Of a DNA stretch of 9,376 bases, positions 1 through 6,560 are shown one piece after another; positions within the stretch are counted from its first letter, which is position 1; each line of letters opens with the position of its first letter. The translations under genes were made by a program, and so were the position numbers. The stretch is taken from contig SKLD01000121.1 in NCBI GenBank assembly GCA_007123395.1, positions 1 to 9,376 on the forward strand. Reading direction: 5' to 3'. The stretch is from Opitutales bacterium (GTDB taxonomy: Bacteria > Verrucomicrobiota > Verrucomicrobiia > Opitutales > Oceanipulchritudinaceae). A model generated the notes under the pieces. The model worked only from the letters and a program-made list of their open reading frames with translations, was not told where the DNA came from and made no database searches.

Positions 1-741
1 AAGGAGCTGATCCTCCGTCATGCTGAGATTGACGAGGAACTGATTCACGCGGGGGTGATCGTCGGCAAACCCCTTGCGGACAATCTTCTTTATCCCGTCG
101 ATCGGGAAGACACCCCGGGGATCGTCCAAAACCTTGAGGTCAAACCGGCCGAACTTCCAGTGCGGTTTCCAGCCGGTGACGACAATCGGCTTCTCGTCCG
201 CAACAGCGTCGGCGAGGGCCGCCGTCATGGCCGGTCCGCTCGAGGCGACCTGCTCAAAATCAAGCCCATACTCATCGATCGCGCGGTTGGTGTTGCGGAA
301 GATGCCCGCGCCCGTGCCGATACCCACGATCCGTCCATCGAGTTCCTCACGAATATCCGGCAGGTCCTCAATGCTGTCGATCTCCACATACGCAGGGACA
401 ACGAGACCCGTTATACCGTATCCGAAGACGGAACCAATGTCGACGAGGCGGTCACCGAACTCTTCCCAATACGGCGCGTGCGTATGCGGCAGCCAACCAT
501 CAAGGAACGCATCCTGGTTGGCGTCGGCCACGGCGGCGTAAATCGCACCGGGGTCGGCCATAGTCATTTCGACATCGTAGCCAAGCTCGTCTTCGATGAC
601 GACTTTGGCGAGGTGGGTGATGGCGATGCCTTCAGCCCAGTTTGGGTAGGCCAGCTTGATTGTGTTGGCGCTCAAAGCGCCGGCGGAGACGATGGCCCCC
701 GCCGCAATGAAGCGCGTTATATTTAGGAGGCTATGTTTCAT
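1..741 (-). CDS. Glycine betaine/proline-type ABC transporter substrate-binding protein (OpuAC/ProX-like), C-terminus cut by window edge
   Basis: Periplasmic receptor that would deliver a quaternary-ammonium osmolyte to the permease encoded just upstream. I translated 247 codons from the ATG at 741, open to the left edge. Residues 1-25 form a Sec signal peptide (MKHSLLNITR, a hydrophobic stretch, then an ALSA cleavage site before N26). The mature part opens with KLAYPNWAEG. It contains LDGWLPHTHAPYW (80-92) and PIVVTGWKPHW (185-195), two stretches typical of OpuAC-family binding proteins. Trp35, Trp83, Trp191 and Trp195 are candidates for the aromatic cage that holds the trimethylammonium group. 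The family is usually about 280-300 residues, so roughly the last 40 are missing. It lies 42 bases after the permease stop in an AT-rich gap with only a weak ribosome-binding site (GTAAGTGA). There is no lipobox, so it should be a free periplasmic protein. Family call is firm; exact ligand (betaine, proline betaine, choline) is inferred. Confidence 0.92.
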   Translation of the reverse strand, partial: MKHSLLNITRFIAAGAIVSAGALSANTIKLAYPNWAEGIAITHLAKVVIEDELGYDVEMTMADPGAIYAAVADANQDAFLDGWLPHTHAPYWEEFGDRLVDIGSVFGYGITGLVVPAYVEIDSIEDLPDIREELDGRIVGIGTGAGIFRNTNRAIDEYGLDFEQVASSGPAMTAALADAVADEKPIVVTGWKPHWKFGRFDLKVLDDPRGVFPIDGIKKIVRKGFADDHPRVNQFLVNLSMTEDQLL

Positions 742-783
742 TTCACTTACTTTCTATTTTGTTGGTTAACGAAGAAAATTACA

Positions 784-2307
784 TTAGCGCTTCTTCCGGA
801 TGGAGGCAAGCGCTTGGGTGACACGGTCGAGGTAAATCGCGAGAATAACGACCGCGAGACCGCTTTCAAACCCGAGGCCGATCTGCATCTGCGTGATTCC
901 GCTCAGAACGATCTCGCCGAGGCCGCCCGCGCCGATCATTCCACCGATCACCACCATGGAAAGCGCGAGCATAATTGTTTGGTTCACTCCCGCGAGAATC
1001 GTCGGCAGAGCAATAGGCAATTGCGCCTTGAGAAGCAATTGCCAACGTGTGGCACCGAAGGCCCATGCCGCTTCCACCACTTCCTTCGGCACACCGCGGA
1101 TGCCAAGATTGGTCAGTCGCACGGCCGGCGGCATCGCAAAAATCACCGTGGCCATTGCACCGGGCACTTTGCCAAGACCGAAAAAGAGCACGGCCGGAAT
1201 GAGGTAAACAAAAGCCGGCATCGTTTGCATGAAATCGAGGACGGGCTTCACCCCATTCTCCACAGCGTTGCTCTGGGCCGCGAGAACACCCACCGGAATC
1301 CCCACAAAGAGCGCAAAGAGAGTCGCCGAAAGAACGAGCGCAAGCGTCTCCATGGTGGCGACCCACAGGCCCATCGTGAGGACAAGAGAGAGGCCGATCA
1401 CCGAAAAAACCGCCATCCGCCAACCGGCGAGAACCCACGCCACGGCGGAGAGAAAGAGCAGCATCGCGACCGCCGGATAGGTCGAGAGACGGGTGGGATT
1501 GAGGGTGAGAAAGGTCTCCTGCAGGTTCCCGAGAAGCGACGCCGCCTCATCATCGTCTTCGACGAGGACGCCCGCCGCCTCCATCATCTCCGTGAGCCGC
1601 CGGTAGGTACGCTCGTTCAGCGCGTTGATGCGTAGGCGCGGCTCGTCGAAGCGATCAAACCGCGAAGCCACGCGCCGCCCTTCGTCAATCACAGCCAGCG
1701 CCCGGTAACGTGACACCACGTCTTCCAGAGGCGCAGCTTCAGCCTCGCCCCATCCGGCTTCCCGACCGGCATCGAGAACGTCCTCAAGAATTCCTGACGC
1801 GCGGTCAAAACGTCCGCCGCGCAGACGCGTGAGGAGCCGCTCCGCGCGGTTAATGTCCGCCGAGACTGCCGCTGCCGCGTCCGGCGGCAAGCCTTCGATG
1901 GCACGCAGCGCGGCGGAGTAGTCATCCGGCGCACGCTCTTGAAGCAAGTTGGCAAAGGCGGTTAAATCCGCCGCAATCTCCTGTGCTTCCTCCGTTGGCA
2001 GCGTTGCCTCAAGAGCAGTGTAGCGCCAAATCTCCACCGAGAGCACCGCCAAGCCGCCGCCCGCCGCAAGGGCGATGACCGAAACGCGCCCCATCCGCGC
2101 CCGCAGTAAAAAGAAAAGCACGACACCCGTAAAGGCACCGAACATAAGTGACGGATACACCGCGCTGTGCTCCAAAAGAAAGAAGCGCTCCAAAAAGCTG
2201 ATCGCGAAATTGAGAACCGCGCTGATAAGGTCAAAGAAAGCCCCCAGCGTTTCACGCAGCCACTGCACCCAAGTTTCGAACGTGTCTCCAATGGGTATGC
2301 GCATCAT
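784..2307 (-). CDS. Betaine/proline ABC transporter permease (OpuAB/ProW-like) with a large extra helical domain
   Basis: Inner-membrane channel of the osmolyte importer. The C-terminal half is a standard binding-protein-dependent permease. It has membrane segments from about 277 onward, the TMETLALVL entry motif (318-326), DFMQTMPAFVYLIPAVLFFG (358-377) and the EAA coupling loop EAAWAFGATRWQLLLKAQLP (412-431) that docks on the ATPase. At 507 residues it is well above the roughly 280-350 usual for ProW/OpuAB. The excess is an N-terminal membrane pair (about 52-70 and 76-93) followed by about 175 polar, charged, Ala/Glu/Arg-rich residues (about 97-272) predicted to be soluble and helical. The start overlaps the ATPase stop (ATGA), which implies translational coupling. 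A strong AAAAGGAGG lies at 2320-2312. A second in-frame ATG at 2304 has better spacing (7 rather than 4 bases), so the true start may be one codon later. Transporter role is firm; the role of the insert is unknown. Confidence 0.93.
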   Translation of the reverse strand: MMRIPIGDTFETWVQWLRETLGAFFDLISAVLNFAISFLERFFLLEHSAVYPSLMFGAFTGVVLFFLLRARMGRVSVIALAAGGGLAVLSVEIWRYTALEATLPTEEAQEIAADLTAFANLLQERAPDDYSAALRAIEGLPPDAAAAVSADINRAERLLTRLRGGRFDRASGILEDVLDAGREAGWGEAEAAPLEDVVSRYRALAVIDEGRRVASRFDRFDEPRLRINALNERTYRRLTEMMEAAGVLVEDDDEAASLLGNLQETFLTLNPTRLSTYPAVAMLLFLSAVAWVLAGWRMAVFSVIGLSLVLTMGLWVATMETLALVLSATLFALFVGIPVGVLAAQSNAVENGVKPVLDFMQTMPAFVYLIPAVLFFGLGKVPGAMATVIFAMPPAVRLTNLGIRGVPKEVVEAAWAFGATRWQLLLKAQLPIALPTILAGVNQTIMLALSMVVIGGMIGAGGLGEIVLSGITQMQIGLGFESGLAVVILAIYLDRVTQALASIRKKR

Positions 2308-3518
2308 GAAGCCTCCTTTTCCTGCACCATCCCGGAAAGAATGGCTGCTCGTGTGACAATTCCCTCGAAGTGTCCATCCTCGCGCACAACCGCTATGGGA
2401 AGCGCGCTTCCGGAAGCATGGGGAATCAGGTCAGCGATCGCCGTCGACGGCGTCACTGTCATCATGTCATCGCGGATAATGGAGCGGATGTTGCGGTGCT
2501 CAAGATCGTCCTCCTTTTCCGGTATCTTGCGTGAAAGCGCGACTGCGTCGTCAATGCTGATATGCCCGGCGAACTTTCGCTCACGTGTGACAACAATAAG
2601 TGACGAATGTCCCTTTTGCCGCATTACCCGCACGCATTGGTGCGGGCCGGACTGACGGTAGGCCACCTCCGTCTTCATCGCCACCGCGCCAGCGGTGATT
2701 ACCTTTGAGCGGTCGACGTTTTCGACAAAAGCCCGCACATAATCGTTCGCTGGTTTACTGAGGATTTCCTCGGGTGTGCCCGTCTGGACGATTTTTCCGT
2801 CTTTCATGATGGCGATCCGTCCACCCAGCTTGAGGGCTTCATCAAGGTCGTGCGTGATAAAAACAACCGTTCGCCGGCTCGTTGCCTGAAGCTCCAAAAG
2901 CTCGTCTTGGAGCTGGACGCGAATGAGCGGGTCGAGCGCCGAAAACGCCTCGTCCATGAGAAGGATTTCAGGGTCGCCCGCAAGCGCGCGGGCAAGGCCG
3001 ACGCGCTGTTGCATCCCGCCGCTCAGCTCTTGCGTCATCATTTCCGCATACCCGGAAAGACCCACCTTTTCGATCGCGGCGTTCGCTTTTTCATAACGCT
3101 CCTTCTCGCCCACGCCCTCGATCTCCAATCCGAACGCCACATTGTCGAGCACCGTCCGGTGCGGCAATAGACCAAAATTCTGAAAGACCATGCTCAACTT
3201 TTTACGGCGCAGGTCGCGTAACTCCGCTTTCGACATTTTCACAATGTCGATCCCGCCGACTTTCACTTCTCCCGCCGTTGGCTCAATCAAACGGTTGAGG
3301 CAGCGGATTACGGTAGACTTACCGCTGCCCGAAAGACCCATGATGACAAAAACTTCTCCTTCCGAGATGGCGAAGGCGGCGTCGTTAATTCCCACTGTGC
3401 AACCGGTCCCGGCAAGGATCTCATCTTTCGACTTGCCTTTGCGAACGAGTGGAAGCGCTCGCTCGCGCGCGCCCGGACCGAAAATTTTGTAGAGTCCGGA
3501 GACTTCAATTACATTCAT
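2304..3518 (-). CDS. Betaine/proline ABC transporter ATP-binding subunit with C-terminal CBS domains (OpuAA/ProV-like)
   Basis: Cytoplasmic ATPase that powers osmolyte import. The family-specific N-terminus (GLYKIFGPG, then residues 20-45 before the nucleotide-binding fold) matches ProV/OpuAA. Visible motifs are Walker A GLSGSGKST (61-69), Q-loop Gln113 in VFQNFGLLPH, signature LSGGMQQR (165-172), Walker B with catalytic Glu ILLMDEAFSALDP (185-197) and switch His223 in ITHDLDEA. Residues about 275-400 form a tandem CBS region (SSLIVVTRERKFAGHIS and ALPIAVVREDGHFEGIVTR), which in OpuA-type transporters senses ionic strength or nucleotides. The length of 404 residues is normal. The start at 3518 is chosen because the family N-terminus MNVIEVSGLYKIFGPG follows directly. 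No purine-rich ribosome-binding site is visible before it; the upstream sequence is pyrimidine-rich. It is first of the three tightly packed transporter genes. Confidence 0.95.
   Translation of the reverse strand: MNVIEVSGLYKIFGPGARERALPLVRKGKSKDEILAGTGCTVGINDAAFAISEGEVFVIMGLSGSGKSTVIRCLNRLIEPTAGEVKVGGIDIVKMSKAELRDLRRKKLSMVFQNFGLLPHRTVLDNVAFGLEIEGVGEKERYEKANAAIEKVGLSGYAEMMTQELSGGMQQRVGLARALAGDPEILLMDEAFSALDPLIRVQLQDELLELQATSRRTVVFITHDLDEALKLGGRIAIMKDGKIVQTGTPEEILSKPANDYVRAFVENVDRSKVITAGAVAMKTEVAYRQSGPHQCVRVMRQKGHSSLIVVTRERKFAGHISIDDAVALSRKIPEKEDDLEHRNIRSIIRDDMMTVTPSTAIADLIPHASGSALPIAVVREDGHFEGIVTRAAILSGMVQEKEAS
2312..2320 (-). promoter_or_regulatory. Strong ribosome-binding site of the permease gene
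   Basis: AAAAGGAGG on the minus strand sits inside the last codons of the ATPase gene (Lys-Glu near its C-terminus), 4 bases before the ATG at 2307 and 7 before a second ATG at 2304. It is the best Shine-Dalgarno match in the window. It supports both real translation of the long permease and coupling to the ATPase. Confidence 0.75.
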
Positions 3519-3541
3519 TGCGTTCGTAAGGGAGAAGAGGA

Positions 3542-3584
3542 GGCGCGGGACGGGGCGGACAATGCGACAATCCCGTCCCGCGCC
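3542..3584 (-). terminator. Perfect 13-bp GC-rich hairpin between porin and ATPase genes
   Basis: The arms GGCGCGGGACGGG (3542-3554) and CCCGTCCCGCGCC (3572-3584) pair perfectly around a 17-base loop. In the minus-strand transcript the hairpin falls 30 bases after the porin stop and is followed by a pyrimidine-rich run (TCCTCTTCTCCC) rather than a clean U-tract. It is best read as a terminator or partial attenuator that ends most porin transcripts. A role in mRNA stability, protecting the 3' end of the porin message, is the alternative. No comparable tail exists on the plus strand, so a minus-strand function is favoured. Confidence 0.6.
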
Positions 3585-3614
3585 GGTGAAAAAGAGCCGT
3601 CGTTCGAAAACGGT

Positions 3615-4883
3615 CTAGAAGTAATAACCGAAGTTGATGTTGAAACGGTAATTCCAGCGGTCGTTTCCGTTTATGCCGAAATCACCCACGCCGTCCACGC
3701 GCGAGTAGTCATCGCCCCGGTCGCCAACGAAATAATTCCCGTTCGAATAGGCAAAATCGGTGTAGATAAACCACCCGCCACGGGCCCAAGCCGCACCAAT
3801 GATCAGCATCTCGCTGTCGTTGAAACCATCCGCACGCTTCATGATGCTGCTGTATTCGATGTAGGGCGTCACGGAATCGAGCCAATCGATGTTCGTCGCC
3901 TCATGAAAATAGCTCAGCGCCACGGATGGAATCCATGCGCGCGTGGCCACGGGCCATGCGAAATCATAGGCGCCCATGGGAATCAACTCGTCGGTTCCCC
4001 ACGGATTGTCCGCGCTGATGTCGTATTCGTAGTAAGTGATCTGGGTTCCGAGAGTGAAACCGCCGTCGAAGAAGTTGCGCATGTGCAGCGATGCCGCATA
4101 CATGTCGCCGCTATCCGTCTCATAACCCCTGAGACGACCGTATTGGATGGAACCGCCGAACTCCGACGGAATAACAAGATCCTCCAGCGAGGCAATACCG
4201 CGGATGTTCACTTGGTGGCTTTCCCGGAAACCATTTGTCGGTGCGTCGAAATCAATCGTTCCGTCCTCATTGACGGCGACATTCCAGCGCACCACGTCAT
4301 AGCTGTAGCGGGCGCTGTCCCGGCTCGTGCCCCGCCAACTGCCTTCGCTGGATATATAGTAAGCGAAGTCCCATGTCACATTGTTGATGGACGTCGTATA
4401 CTTTACACCGAGGTCCATGTCGTCAGCCAGACCGACATAATAATGCTGGTCAAAAAACCAGCTGTTCGAATTACCGAACGGACCTGGGCCGAACGGAACA
4501 CGGTTCACACCCACTTGCACTTGGGTGGCGTCGTCAATGTCATAGCCGATCCACCCCGTGTGGAGAAAGTTGTAACCGCTGTACCAACGGTATTCCAGAG
4601 CCCCCGCCCACGGTCCTTCCCGCAGGTCGACATTGATCCGGAAAGTGTCCAGCTCAAAGTCACCGCCGCCGCCGCCACGGGAGGGGCCTTCACCGCGCCC
4701 GGGGTAGTCCCCGATCACGTAGTTGGCCCGGATCGCACCGCCGATTTGGAGCGGCCCGACCTCGATCTTCGCCATGGCCGGCGAAAGAAGAATAAGCGAC
4801 GACGCCATTAGGCCGAACCATCGCTGCGCGTTTCTGATTTGGTAGTGATTGATCATCATTCTCAGGTGTTGGTTTGTCTGCAT
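3615..4883 (-). CDS. Outer-membrane beta-barrel porin, possibly osmolyte-linked
   Basis: Predicted outer-membrane channel of about 422 residues. A signal peptide is visible: basic MMINHYQIRNAQRW, hydrophobic FGLMASSLILLSPAMA, then mature KIEVGPLQIGG. The mature protein has many alternating, aromatic-rich strands and ends NINFGYYF, with the terminal Phe that the BAM machinery recognises. The segment LDTFRINVDLREG, followed by QVQVGVNRVPFG, resembles phosphate-selective-porin O/P-type barrels, but I cannot assign a subfamily. A Gly-rich loop (SRGGGGGD) lies near the mature N-terminus. The start at 4883 is chosen over a TTG at 4919 because it is an ATG with GGGGG 10 bases upstream; a later ATG-ATG pair at 4859/4856 would also leave a complete signal peptide. 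It lies directly upstream of the betaine transporter in the same orientation, suggesting it serves the same substrate. That link is inference. Confidence 0.85.
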   Translation of the reverse strand: MQTNQHLRMMINHYQIRNAQRWFGLMASSLILLSPAMAKIEVGPLQIGGAIRANYVIGDYPGRGEGPSRGGGGGDFELDTFRINVDLREGPWAGALEYRWYSGYNFLHTGWIGYDIDDATQVQVGVNRVPFGPGPFGNSNSWFFDQHYYVGLADDMDLGVKYTTSINNVTWDFAYYISSEGSWRGTSRDSARYSYDVVRWNVAVNEDGTIDFDAPTNGFRESHQVNIRGIASLEDLVIPSEFGGSIQYGRLRGYETDSGDMYAASLHMRNFFDGGFTLGTQITYYEYDISADNPWGTDELIPMGAYDFAWPVATRAWIPSVALSYFHEATNIDWLDSVTPYIEYSSIMKRADGFNDSEMLIIGAAWARGGWFIYTDFAYSNGNYFVGDRGDDYSRVDGVGDFGINGNDRWNYRFNINFGYYF

Positions 4884-4909
4884 TTGCTCGTTTCCCCCGG
4901 CAAATTTTC

Positions 4910-4925
4910 CCGTGCGCAAGCACGG
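4910..4925. repeat. Inverted repeat in the porin leader
   Basis: CCGTGC (4910-4915) and GCACGG (4920-4925) are perfect 6-bp arms around GCAA. It lies 27-42 bases upstream of the chosen porin start. It could be a small operator, or a GCAA-type tetraloop hairpin in the porin mRNA leader close to the ribosome-binding site. Confidence 0.5.
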
Positions 4926-4952
4926 TCGCTACGAACACTGCAAAACACACAA

Positions 4953-4973
4953 TGCACGCGAATTGCACGCGAA
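4953..4973. repeat. Tandem 10-bp direct repeat with 11-bp period
   Basis: TGCACGCGAA occurs at 4953-4962 and again at 4964-4973, separated by one T. A period of 11 bases, about one helical turn, places both copies on the same face of DNA. That spacing suits a tandem half-site for a regulator of the porin or of both divergent genes. No regulator gene is present in the window. Confidence 0.5.
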
Positions 4974-5064
4974 CGGGGGAACGATTTTTGGTTTGGACGA
5001 TTGTCAGCATCCACGGATCGCCGGGCGCGTCAACCCTCTTTCGCATAAATCACTGGAGTCACGT

Positions 5065-5095
5065 TTGAAAAATTAGGTTTTTGCAACACCATAAA
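5065..5095 (+). promoter_or_regulatory. Candidate sigma70-type promoter for the FAD oxidoreductase
   Basis: TTGAAA (5065-5070, 5 of 6 to the -35 consensus) is followed after a long 19-base spacer by CATAAA (5090-5095, 4 of 6 to the -10 consensus). The spacer overlaps the GGTTTTT-N10-AAAAACC inverted repeat. If used, it would give a leader of roughly 85 bases. Weak evidence: the spacing is off-optimum. Confidence 0.28.
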
Positions 5096-5108
5096 AACCG
5101 GCGGGTGA

Positions 5109-5128
5109 GCGTTGCAACGGCGCAACGC
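5109..5128. repeat. Inverted repeat just upstream of a TTGACA box
   Basis: GCGTTGC (5109-5115) and GCAACGC (5122-5128) are perfect 7-bp arms with a 6-base centre. The left arm overlaps the 8-bp palindrome GTTGCAAC (5111-5118). The repeat ends 5 bases before TTGACA at 5134, an operator-like position for the plus-strand gene. Confidence 0.45.
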
Positions 5129-5133
5129 GCGGC

Positions 5134-5139
5134 TTGACA
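5134..5139 (+). promoter_or_regulatory. Consensus -35 box (TTGACA) upstream of the FAD oxidoreductase
   Basis: This is a perfect TTGACA. The best -10 candidates at 17-19 bases are poor (for example CTTGAT at 5158-5163, 3 of 6). A start of transcription near 5170 would leave only about 18 bases before the ATG at 5188. The same TTG is the first codon of a longer in-frame reading of the oxidoreductase; the promoter reading is preferred. Confidence 0.3.
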
Positions 5140-5187
5140 GCGAATGCAAACCAACGCCTTGATTGCATGCTGGTCCATTTATCAACG

Positions 5188-6537
5188 ATGAACGAAAAAG
5201 TGAATCCTCCAAAACGATTTGATGTCATCGTGGCCGGAGCGGGTGCGGGCGGTGTGTGCGCCGCGCTGGCGGCGGCGCGCACGGGAGCACGCACCCTTCT
5301 GCTGGAGAAAGCGGTCGAAATCGGCGGAACGGGCGTCCACTCTCCCGTATCGCTCATTTGCAAGTTCCACGGGCGTGACCACCGCCCGATCAACCTCGGT
5401 ATCCACCGGGAGCTGTTTCCCCATGCCTACCTGCACAGCACGTGGGATTTCCGTGCCTCGGCCCCGCGGCTCACCTACGACGAGAAGGACCTCGCCGCCG
5501 CATACCGTCGCCTCCTTGCCGCCGAGCCCAACCTAACTGTCCGCACTGGCTGCGGTGCCGCCTCTGTAAGGCGCGAGGGCCGGCTCCTGCATAGTGTTCA
5601 ATGTGATGACGGCTCCGACTTTGCCGCGGCTGCCTTTGTTGATGCCACGGCAAACGGAAATCTTTCCGCCCTCGCGGATTGCCGCGCGTCGGTCGGCCGC
5701 GACAGCGACAGCGCCCTGCAGAGCGCCACGCTGGTCTTCGCCATGAGCGGGATTGACAAGTCGCGGCTGCGCGTGGCCGAATTTTCCACCCGCGGCGGAC
5801 TCCATTCGCTATGGAGGGAGTTAACCTCTCTCTACAAAGAGGCGAAAGCGCGCGGTGAAACACAGAACCCGAAAGGGAGCGTCGTGTGCTTCCCCTACCC
5901 TGACGGAGAGCGCCTGCTCTTCAATGCCAACGAAGTCGTCGGCGTGAACCCTATGGAAGCCGGAGCGGAAGAGGCTGCGATAAAGAAGGGACGCATATTC
6001 GTCGATGACTTGGTAGCGATCGTGCGGCGCCACCCCGCCTTCGCGTATGCCACGGTGGAATTCATCGCCACGAAAATGGGTATCCGCGAGGGCCGCCGCA
6101 TTCTCGGCGACTATACGCTTACGCAGGATGACTGCCTTGGCGAAGCGCGTTTTGAGGACATGGTGGCGGCATGCGCCTACGAAATCGACATCCATGATCC
6201 GGACGGCGGCGCCACGCGTATGGTCGACATACCCGGATCCGGATACTACCATATCCCTTACCGTTCTTTGGTTGCCGCCGACGCCGACAACCTCTTTCTG
6301 GGTTCGCGCTGCATTAGCGGAACACATGAGGCACATTCTTCCTACCGGGTGATTTCCGGCGTGAGCGCAATCGGACAGGCGGCGGGCACCGCTGCAGCTC
6401 TCGCCGCGCGCTGTGCCGCCGGCCAAGCCCGCGCCATCAAGCCCGCGTGGATCCGGCACGTCCTGCGCGAGCAAGTGCAGTTTGTCGAGGGGACCGTGGA
6501 ACCGCCCCCTGGCTGGCAGGGGCCGGAAATGTCATAG
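5188..6537 (+). CDS. FAD-dependent oxidoreductase (FAD_oxidored family, PF12831-like)
   Basis: Predicted soluble flavoprotein of 449 residues; substrate unknown. The N-terminal Rossmann motif is VIVAGAGAGGVCAAL (GxGxxG as G17, G19, G22) with Glu40 ending the second strand (TLLLEK), the expected ribose ligand. FVDATANGNLSALADC (150-165) matches the internal DATG-D-G segment of the family in degenerate form. MGIREGRRILGDYTLT (297-312) and LGSRCISGTHEA (371-382) are family-typical. SAIGQAAGTAAALAA (393-407) is the C-terminal FAD contact. No signal peptide precedes the Rossmann strand, so it should be cytoplasmic. The start at 5188 places the FAD motif at residues 12-26; in-frame TTG 5134 and ATG 5167 add residues without family character. 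No clear ribosome-binding site is visible. It is the only plus-strand gene, flanked by a divergent and a convergent neighbour. Relatives often sit near carbohydrate-degradation genes, which fits the glycosidase nearby but proves nothing. Confidence 0.9.
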   Translation: MNEKVNPPKRFDVIVAGAGAGGVCAALAAARTGARTLLLEKAVEIGGTGVHSPVSLICKFHGRDHRPINLGIHRELFPHAYLHSTWDFRASAPRLTYDEKDLAAAYRRLLAAEPNLTVRTGCGAASVRREGRLLHSVQCDDGSDFAAAAFVDATANGNLSALADCRASVGRDSDSALQSATLVFAMSGIDKSRLRVAEFSTRGGLHSLWRELTSLYKEAKARGETQNPKGSVVCFPYPDGERLLFNANEVVGVNPMEAGAEEAAIKKGRIFVDDLVAIVRRHPAFAYATVEFIATKMGIREGRRILGDYTLTQDDCLGEARFEDMVAACAYEIDIHDPDGGATRMVDIPGSGYYHIPYRSLVAADADNLFLGSRCISGTHEAHSSYRVISGVSAIGQAAGTAAALAARCAAGQARAIKPAWIRHVLREQVQFVEGTVEPPPGWQGPEMS

Positions 6538-6539
6538 CG

Positions 6540-6559
6540 CGGGAACAGGTGTGCTCCCG
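6540..6559. terminator. Weak hairpin in the convergent gap
   Basis: The left arm CGGGAACA (6540-6547) pairs with TGCTCCCG (6552-6559) with one A-C mismatch and a GGTG loop. It fills most of the 23-base gap between the convergent oxidoreductase and exported-protein genes, where a bidirectional terminator would be expected. Neither side has a proper U-tract (GTTAATC on the plus side), so the call is tentative. Confidence 0.35.
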
Positions 6560-6560
6560 G

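Larger units (their letters stand above)
4884..5187. promoter_or_regulatory. Divergent control region between porin and FAD oxidoreductase genes
   Basis: This 304-base stretch holds no credible gene; the short open frames across it are unremarkable. It carries an unusual density of small repeats. These are CCGTGC-GCAA-GCACGG (4910-4925), a direct repeat of TGCACGCGAA (4953-4962 and 4964-4973), GGTTTTT-N10-AAAAACC (5076-5099) and GCGTTGC-N6-GCAACGC (5109-5128). Its middle is AT-richer than the flanking genes. Candidate plus-strand -35 boxes are listed separately. I found no convincing -35/-10 pair for the porin on the minus strand; TTGACG at 5033-5028 is the nearest -35 but lacks a good -10 at normal spacing. 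Confidence 0.7.

Noticed and set aside
733..1635. Plus-strand 300-codon frame beginning ATG with a good AGGAGG six bases upstream
   Set aside because: It runs antisense to the permease and the start of the binding-protein gene. Its translation is extremely rich in His, Arg, Glu and Lys with no domain character. The GGAGG match is a chance reading of the binding-protein codons on the other strand.
3903..4811. Plus-strand 302-codon frame antisense to the porin
   Set aside because: The minus-strand frame has a signal peptide, beta-barrel pattern and terminal Phe. The plus-strand frame has no recognisable feature and is a GC-driven shadow.
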